From Chlorophyllum brunneum (lineage: Eukaryota; Basidiomycota; Agaricomycetes; Agaricales; Agaricaceae): a stretch of 64,000 nt of DNA. Positions within the stretch are counted from its first letter, which is position 1. Each line of letters begins with the position of its first letter. Of the stretch, positions 58,220 to 64,000 are shown piece by piece. Under the pieces are notes generated by a model. The model was given only the letters and a program-made list of their open reading frames with translations. It did no database searches and was not told where the DNA came from. A program made the translations under genes and the position numbers. The stretch is from NCBI GenBank assembly GCA_963576785.1, contig OY756149.1:1364001-1428000 (forward strand), written 5' to 3'.

Positions 58220-58949
58220 GAGAGGACATCCCAATCTCCAGATCATTACCAGACTTGTACTCAAACGCCACAGCTTACAGGAACTCATAAGTTTCTCCTA
58301 ATCATTGACAGCTCTCAATGTTTACAATAAAATAAAAAAACTTCATTCTTATTTACCCCAACCCCAATAGAGACCAAGGAGCAGGAGAACTGGGTTGAAC
58401 AGTAGGTCATAATTTGGTGAAAAATGTTGAACAGTACAGTAACACACAGTGGCAGATGGATAATCTGACTTACTGATAGTGTGGTTAGTAGGACAGTTAA
58501 GTACTAGTAAAGAGTTGTTAAGAAAGTCAAGTAGAGTGAAGTAGAAATCAAGTAGATTGTCTTAGAAAATATAAGGGAATATATACTGCTTTATGTACTA
58601 ATTGTCTGGGTAGCAAACCCAAAGACCTAGTAACAACTTACTTGCTGAATGAACTAGCCCTGAAAATGGATGGTGCTTAAGTGTGATACCCATACCTTGC
58701 CATCAGCATTAAAGTGATGCACTGACAAGTAGGCAAGCATAGAGGTTGGTGAAGAAGCCTTGGCAGTGATACTAGGTGAAACAGCCTCTAGTGCAGATCT
58801 TGGTGGTAGTAGCAAATATTCAAGTGAGAACCTTGAAGACTGAAGTGGAGAAAGGTTCCATGGTCAAGAGCAAACTACCATCTCACCACCCTCTCCAATA
58901 CCCACCCTCTTTAATCTCTCCTCGATTGTCCAAATGCCAAGAGTACCTC
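58220..58949. other. No gene supported; left boundary of LINE-C unresolved
   Basis: The first about 100 bp continue the sequence that flanked LINE-D before insertion. The remainder is A/T-rich with short frames and may be the upstream part of the plus-strand LINE-C, but no motif shows it. Confidence 0.35.
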
Positions 58950-60627
58950 CCTACACCCCCTCTCTATCTCTCTCCTGACTGACCATCTTCACGGTCAGGT
59001 CAGAGGTTCCCTTATGGAAGCCATCTTGGTACTTCCATCACTCACTGAACAGTTTGACCCCTGCTCTGCAGTAGTTCAACCTGGTCACCGTCTCCTAGAC
59101 CATGGCCCAGGTATATTTCCATAACTTTTCTCACTCTTGTGATAAGAGAGCCATACATATATGGCATCTGAACAGTACCTTGGAATATACTAATACCAAC
59201 CTCTAGGTTCTCACTATGGCTACAGATGCCAGTCTACTGCTGCAGGGTGAATTCCAGGCAGTCTCTGCTGCCCAAGTCTACCAATCAGGCCAACGTGTCT
59301 TTTAGACAAGATATGTGGCTGGTCAAGTGACAGCTCCTAATGCGGAGTTGTATGTTATCTGGATAGCAATTGGGAAGGCCAGCAGCCTTTCTAATTGTGA
59401 CTCCATTGTCTTGTTCACTAACTCTCCTGGTGCTGCTAGGAGAGCAGTGGACCCTTCTGTTCACTCTAGTCAAGCTCACTTGCTTGCTGTGTGTAATGCT
59501 CTTATGGAGTAGCTTGAGGGGTACCCCAAACACTCCCTTTACATCTAGCATGCTTACTCCTTGGAGAAGTGGGCCATTCATGGTACTGTACATTAGTACT
59601 GTACCAAGCTTCAGGTCTCTGTGGGTTTCTGTCCACAAACCTCCCTTGACTTCCTTTGTCAGAAGATCATCAGATCTTGCCAGGATGCCTAGATCACTCA
59701 ATTCCAGGATCCTGCTTACTCAAGTAGCCAGTTCATGGCTCTCAATGGGTGCAATGGTAAGCCCCTCCAGCCCACTTACCTCAATGGAGGTTTGTGGCTG
59801 CCTTCTGCTGCAGTGGAACCCAACTCACTGTTAGCCTGCATGTGTAGAGTTGTACTCAACCATATGCCAGTCGGGGCCTATAGGTCTCAATTCTTCCAAG
59901 ACAAACATTTTTGGTGTCTATGTGGGGCTCTCTTCAAGTCTCATGTACATATTCTTACCAACTGCAGTTAGTTTGACTCCTTTAGGGGATACCCAGCTAC
60001 ACTGGGTGCCCTTATCAAGTTCTTGAAAGAAAACCCTCAGGTGTTCACTTTCCCATCTGCTCCTCAGGAAATTGGATAACTGGATTAGGGTAGGTGGGTT
60101 ATTGTCTGGCACCAGAGAACCCTGGTGGAAGTCCAGCAAGGACACCTGGAGTTTTATGAATGGAGTTGTCTCCTATGGTGACTAGGTGCAGTGAAGACAC
60201 TAATAACTACACCAATGGTGCAGCCAATTACTCTGGCAAGGGTGACCATGGCTGGAGGGCTGACTCTCAGTAAGAAGAACTCTGGGAGCTAGTAGCTGGG
60301 CTGATAATTAGGTATGTTTCTACCATCAGGTATTTACAATGAATTGACACCTACTGACCAGGCCTGGTCTTTGGACTAGGTCACTGGTTGGGGGACCTCC
60401 CTACCCACTTGCCTCTTCTGGCATCCACTCCTCTCACCCTTCAGGCTCAGGAGTAGGATGTGATTCTGTCTACTGTTGGTTTTGGGCAACAGTACATTTG
60501 CTTGGTAGGGTATGTCCACCACTTCTTCATAGATACCTGCTAGTCTACTCATTTGTATTCTGGCCATGGGCTGTGTTTGAGTGCTGTGTAATAAATTGGC
60601 CTTAGGCCATAGTTCAAAAAAAAAACC
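58950..60627 (+). mobile_element. LINE-C 3' part: RNase H and Cys/His C-terminus, plus orientation
   Basis: Plus strand, frame-broken: VQPGHRLLDHGPG (end of RT region), RNase H (MATDASLLLQGEFQAVSAAQ; APNAELYVIWIAIGKA; SIVLFTNSPGAARRA) at 59215-59510, a CCHC-like CLCGALFKSHVHILTNC near 59900, and an A10 tail at 60618-60627 after AATAAATTGG. It belongs to the same general LINE type as LINE-A but is a different family. It abuts copia-C; no target duplication was identified. Confidence 0.8.
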
Positions 60628-61441
60628 ACTCTCCAGGCTCCTTTCTCACTTGATTTGAATGCCTGCAAGGTGGTGGTTCAGTAGAGGGTGTAGAATGAGC
60701 TGGAGGGGTTGTAGAGAGTGTAGATGATGAGCTAGAAGACTGTGAGGGTGGTGGAGGCATGCTGGGACACTTTGGAACAATTGGTGAAGGTGGTGGTGGA
60801 CTTGGCTGACTTGGGAGAGGAACTGTGGGCACATTTTGAGGCTGATGAGCTTGTGGCAGTGCATAGAGGTTGTCTACATCACCCCCTTCATCTCCAAAAG
60901 AAGACAAGTCCAGAAACATTGATGGAGAGCCAGTAGATGAGTTAGAAGGTGGTAAATCATTTGGAGAGGGTAGTAGACTAGCAAAGGATGGTATAGCTTC
61001 TATTTTTTCTCTAGAGAGGCCAGGGAAGTGTCTTTCATCAAAATCTGCTTGTTCAGAGATGCAGACCTTGGAAGTGGCTGGGTTATAGAACTTCTAACCT
61101 TTGTAGCCAGTTGGATAGCCAATAAAAACACATTTTTCGAAGTGTGGTTACAGAGAATTTTGCTTATCTCATTGGACATGCACATAAGCAGTGTACTCCC
61201 AGACTCTAAGGTGTGAAACATCTGGTTTACGGCCATAAAATACTTCAAATGGCATCAAATTTGTGAGAGAAGCTGTAGAAAGGTGGTTCCAAACGTGTAC
61301 TATTGAAGCAAGGCATTCCTCCCAAAATAACAGTGGCAATTGTGATTCTGAGAGCATAGCAGTGATTCTCTCCCCCATAGTATGATTTGTTCATTCAGCT
61401 AGGCCATTTTGCTGGGGTCTGTTGTGAGTAGAGTGCCTCCT
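60628..61441 (-). mobile_element. Copia-C fragment: integrase C-terminal part and proline-rich linker
   Basis: Complement from 61441: PQQNGLAE followed by TGA (probably CGA originally) and TNHTMGERITAMLSESQLPLLFWEECL, giving the third catalytic Glu of integrase. Then VFYGRKPDVSHLRVWEYTAYVHV (61169-61378) and a Ser/Pro-rich linker (60614-60919). Interrupted upstream by copia-A copy 3. Confidence 0.82.
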
Positions 61442-62998
61442 ATTGAAGTTTCAGACATATTCTAGAAATAGACTATAAAGTCATTATTCTAGAAATAGAC
61501 TATAAAGTCATTATTCTAGAAATAGACTATAAAGTCATTATTCTGGAAATAGACTATGAAGTTATTATTCTAATAATAGACTGATCTGTTACTTTCCAGT
61601 AACTTCAATCCATAGTAACTTCTTATGAGTTGCTCTGTATACAATAAGAGTTATAATGTCAATTGGTACTTGTTAGATTATTCTACATAGTTCCAATGAC
61701 TGGTATAATACATTCTGCGGTACTCCGCAGGTGCTACACTGTAGTTAATAGGAGTCATAAGGAATGTTCTATACATTCCTAGTACTTTATGTAGTATGAC
61801 TTGCCTATGCTTCAATATGTATATAAACCCTATGTAGCAGACCTAGTTCTGCATCTTGTTCAATCGAACAACTTCTTCATCATTGCCTATCTTTGTCTTA
61901 GTGAGTGAGAGACCAAAACCTGTGACTTGGGTTAATCCCAAGAAGGTCCAGCAGGTGCACGAAAATACTCGCGCTGAGCTTGAGAAAAAGGTGCATGCTG
62001 AGGCATGAAACTTATGTTTTACCACCCTTCTCGAAAACTCACTGTGGATCCAACAGGTGATCACCTGGCGCAACTGCGTCACTAGTCCTTCACCCATGCA
62101 AATGGCAAAAAAGTATGCCCTTGATTGCTACGATCAGAGGATGCACCAGGTCTCTCATCCCTGAGCCCAACAAGGACAATTGGTGACACCTCCTGGTGCA
62201 TCTTCTGTTCCTTCTGGTCACTGCCCAGGTTGTACCTGTGAGGGACACATGAGGGTGAGTAAATGGTTCTTGAAGCATAATAACCCCAATATTAATGTGA
62301 CTTGCATCTGCTTCTTCTTTCTCTTACCTATTGGTTTACCATATACCTTAATGGTTTCTCCCAAATTTGGGATGAAAATCAATTTGGCAATGTACTATGT
62401 GGTAAAGATCCCAAGCATGGACTCCATCACCCAGGGTGATTCACTCAAACCTGGAGAGGTTCAGCCATTCTACCTTCCTCCTCTGGAGGAAATAGTAGAT
62501 CCAGCTATCAGGACCTATGATGAGGAGTTTCCTCCTCTTCCTTGGGCCTCCCCTCCTACAGAGCACTTTCAGAGTAAGGAATATTCTCTTACTCAGAAAA
62601 TCAAGACCACTTATAGGTGACCTGCCACACTTACAGTGTTGGTAGATGAAGCCTTCAAGTAGCTTGAAAGCAAGAAGGAGGTTGACAACCTCATGGCACC
62701 AGCTCAGGATGTCACCTATGACATTCGCAATCCCAGGAACCCTGCAAACGCTGCAGGACCCTCCTCTGGACCCCTTCTGAAGTCTCCAAAGTCCGAACCT
62801 TTTGCTTCAGCACCTCAATCTAAGGTGTCTCTTGGACTTTTGTCAACTAACTATGGAAGTGATTTCAAGAAGAAGGGAGAAGCTGGGTACGTGATCAATT
62901 CAATCTCAGATACTCTTACTAACCCTGATACATAGTCCTGTCACCAACATACCAACCAGCCATCTTCACAAGAAGAAAGGCAAGGGCAAGGGGAAGGT
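61442..62998 (+). mobile_element. Copia-A copy 3: rearranged LTR joined to mid-gag
   Basis: LTR from TATTGAAGTTTCAG (61442) to about 61890, then a direct join to gag (VSERPKPVTWVNPKKVQQ), so the LTR 3' end, PBS and gag N-terminus are deleted. Gag continues through PPGCTCEGHMRV.. (62180-62620) and LMAPAQDVTYDIRNPRNPAN (62693-62935), ending about 62998. Only about one RAELEKKV unit is present against four in copy 2. Near the LTR start a 27-bp unit is repeated four times (61459-61566). Confidence 0.87.
61459..61566. repeat. 27-bp tandem repeat, four units, in a copia LTR
   Basis: Units start at 61459, 61486, 61513 and 61540; the first three are identical, the fourth has three or four changes. 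Other copia-A LTRs have one unit. Confidence 0.93.
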
Positions 62999-63186
62999 CT
63001 GGAGTAGTGGTAGAGTTGAGTTTAAGGCCTGTAACAAGGTCTTGACTGACCATTTTCTTCACATCAGCATAATTGTGGTGGATGAAGTGTCTATGCCATA
63101 GGGAGAGGTCCAGAGGAAGGGTAGAGGTATGGAGAGCCATTTCTGAGTGCCTAGTGATACTGTTAAGCAATGTTGAGCTGTTGGAA
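62999..63186 (-). mobile_element. Copia-C fragment: pre-integrase domain
   Basis: The complement encodes SLWHRHFIHHNYADVKKMVSQDLVTGLKL, a copia GAG-pre-integrase segment. With 60628-61441 it brackets copia-A copy 3, but the integrase core between them is missing. Confidence 0.75.
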
Positions 63187-64000
63187 TGTTGAGGAAACGA
63201 CCGTAACGAGTTGTTCGCTGGGGGCAGCAGTAAACGCAGTGGGAGAGAACGTAGGGTCTACTCACCAAGATAATAAGCTTCTATATGATACCTGTAGAAA
63301 GGTAATTCAGATAGACAGATATTATTGATAAAGCGGTTAACGTCAGAAGAGTAGAGGTCAAAGTCGATTAAATCAATGGATGTGTTGTACTCAAAGAGAT
63401 AGGCAATGATGAAGAAGTTGTTCGATTGAACAAGATGCCAAACTAGGTCTGCTACATGGGGTTTATATACATATTGTAACATAGGCGAGTCATACTACAT
63501 AAAATACTAGCATTGCATGGATTGTTCCTTATGACTCCCTTTAACTGCAGCATAGTGCCTGCGGAGTACTACGGAACGTAGTATCTAGTCATTGGTACTA
63601 TGTAGAATAATCTATCAAGTACTTATGACTCTCATCATATGCAGAGCAACTCATAGGAAGTTACTACGGAAGTGAAGTTACTGGAAAGTAACGGATCAGT
63701 CTATTATTATCATAATGACTTCATAGTCTATTTCTAGAATATGTCCGAACTTCAACACTCCTCCTTGCTCTGTATTGATGTAGAGTTTTTTAATTACTCA
63801 AACGTCAAGCCAAGGCGAGGTCGGAATAGATTGAATTTGATTTTGTCTAAATTCTTTGTGAGAATATCGGCAGGATTTTCAGTGCCTTTCACAGAGAATA
63901 TTTCAATCTTTCCGTCTTCTACCAAATCACGAATGTAATGGTATTTGACGTCGACATGTTTTGAACGTTTTTCTGTTACTGGATTTTTGGCCCAAAATAT
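63187..64000 (-). mobile_element. Copia-A copy 4: 3' LTR and RNase H end, continues past the window
   Basis: LTR 63187-63757 (TGTTGAGG..CTTCAACA), then from 63780 the complement of the copia-A RNase H C-terminus (FWAKNPV, FSVKGTENPADILTKNLDKIKFNLF). Closest in sequence to copies 0 and 2. Inserted in copia-C. Confidence 0.92.

Noticed and set aside
60618..60627. Target-site duplication for LINE-C at CCACTCTCC after the A10 tail
   Set aside because: Similar CA/CT-rich sequence occurs near 58885, but the match is short and low complexity.
61459..61566. CRISPR-like array
   Set aside because: Contiguous units without spacers, within a retrotransposon LTR, in a eukaryote.

Overview
The window looks like part of an agaricomycete (mushroom-forming basidiomycete) genome. 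Host genes carry many introns of about 38-100 nt with GT..AG ends. F-box genes occur as a small local family, and over half of the sequence is Ty1/copia, Ty3/gypsy (chromovirus) and non-LTR (LINE) debris. Species cannot be named from the sequence. Exon models were built by eye from splice sites, reading frame and paralogue comparison.

Layout. 1-5896 is a gene island: an ORC2-like pseudogene (-), a two-exon unknown gene (+), an intact alpha/beta hydrolase (+) and the 3' half of an F-box gene (-). 5897-39545 is 33.6 kb of nested retroelements: a Tf1/sushi-type gypsy element, four or more copia families, and LINEs with clear 14-15 bp target-site duplications. One copia element (31787-39175) is structurally complete. 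39549-55237 is a second gene island: a decayed second hydrolase (+), F-box gene B (-), a truncated copy (+) of a multi-exon gene, a second unknown gene and second ORC2 pseudogene (inverted copies of 1-2370), the full-length multi-exon gene with a Ulp1/C48-like cysteine protease domain (-, 47151-50536), and F-box genes C and D (+). 55684-64000 is again retroelements (an ORF1-only LINE, a LINE 3' end, copia fragments).

How the gene islands relate. Hydrolase plus F-box (about 3.04-5.90 kb) recurs in direct orientation at 39.55-42.39 kb, so the transposon block sits between two copies of one segmental duplication. The ORC2 pseudogene plus unknown gene (1-2370) recurs inverted at 44450-46804. The F-box gene and the Ulp1-like gene stand head to head twice (B with the truncated copy; C with the full-length copy), so the unit itself was duplicated in inverted orientation. 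An SCF-type adaptor and an Ub/SUMO-type protease sharing a promoter region is the best candidate here for an undescribed functional pair.

Other notable signals are a 76-bp block in F-box B with 18 same-direction transitions (A to G on the coding strand), a self-priming signature in the gypsy element (PBS complementary to the predicted mRNA 5' end), and inactivation of the youngest copia element by seven premature stops with no frameshift.
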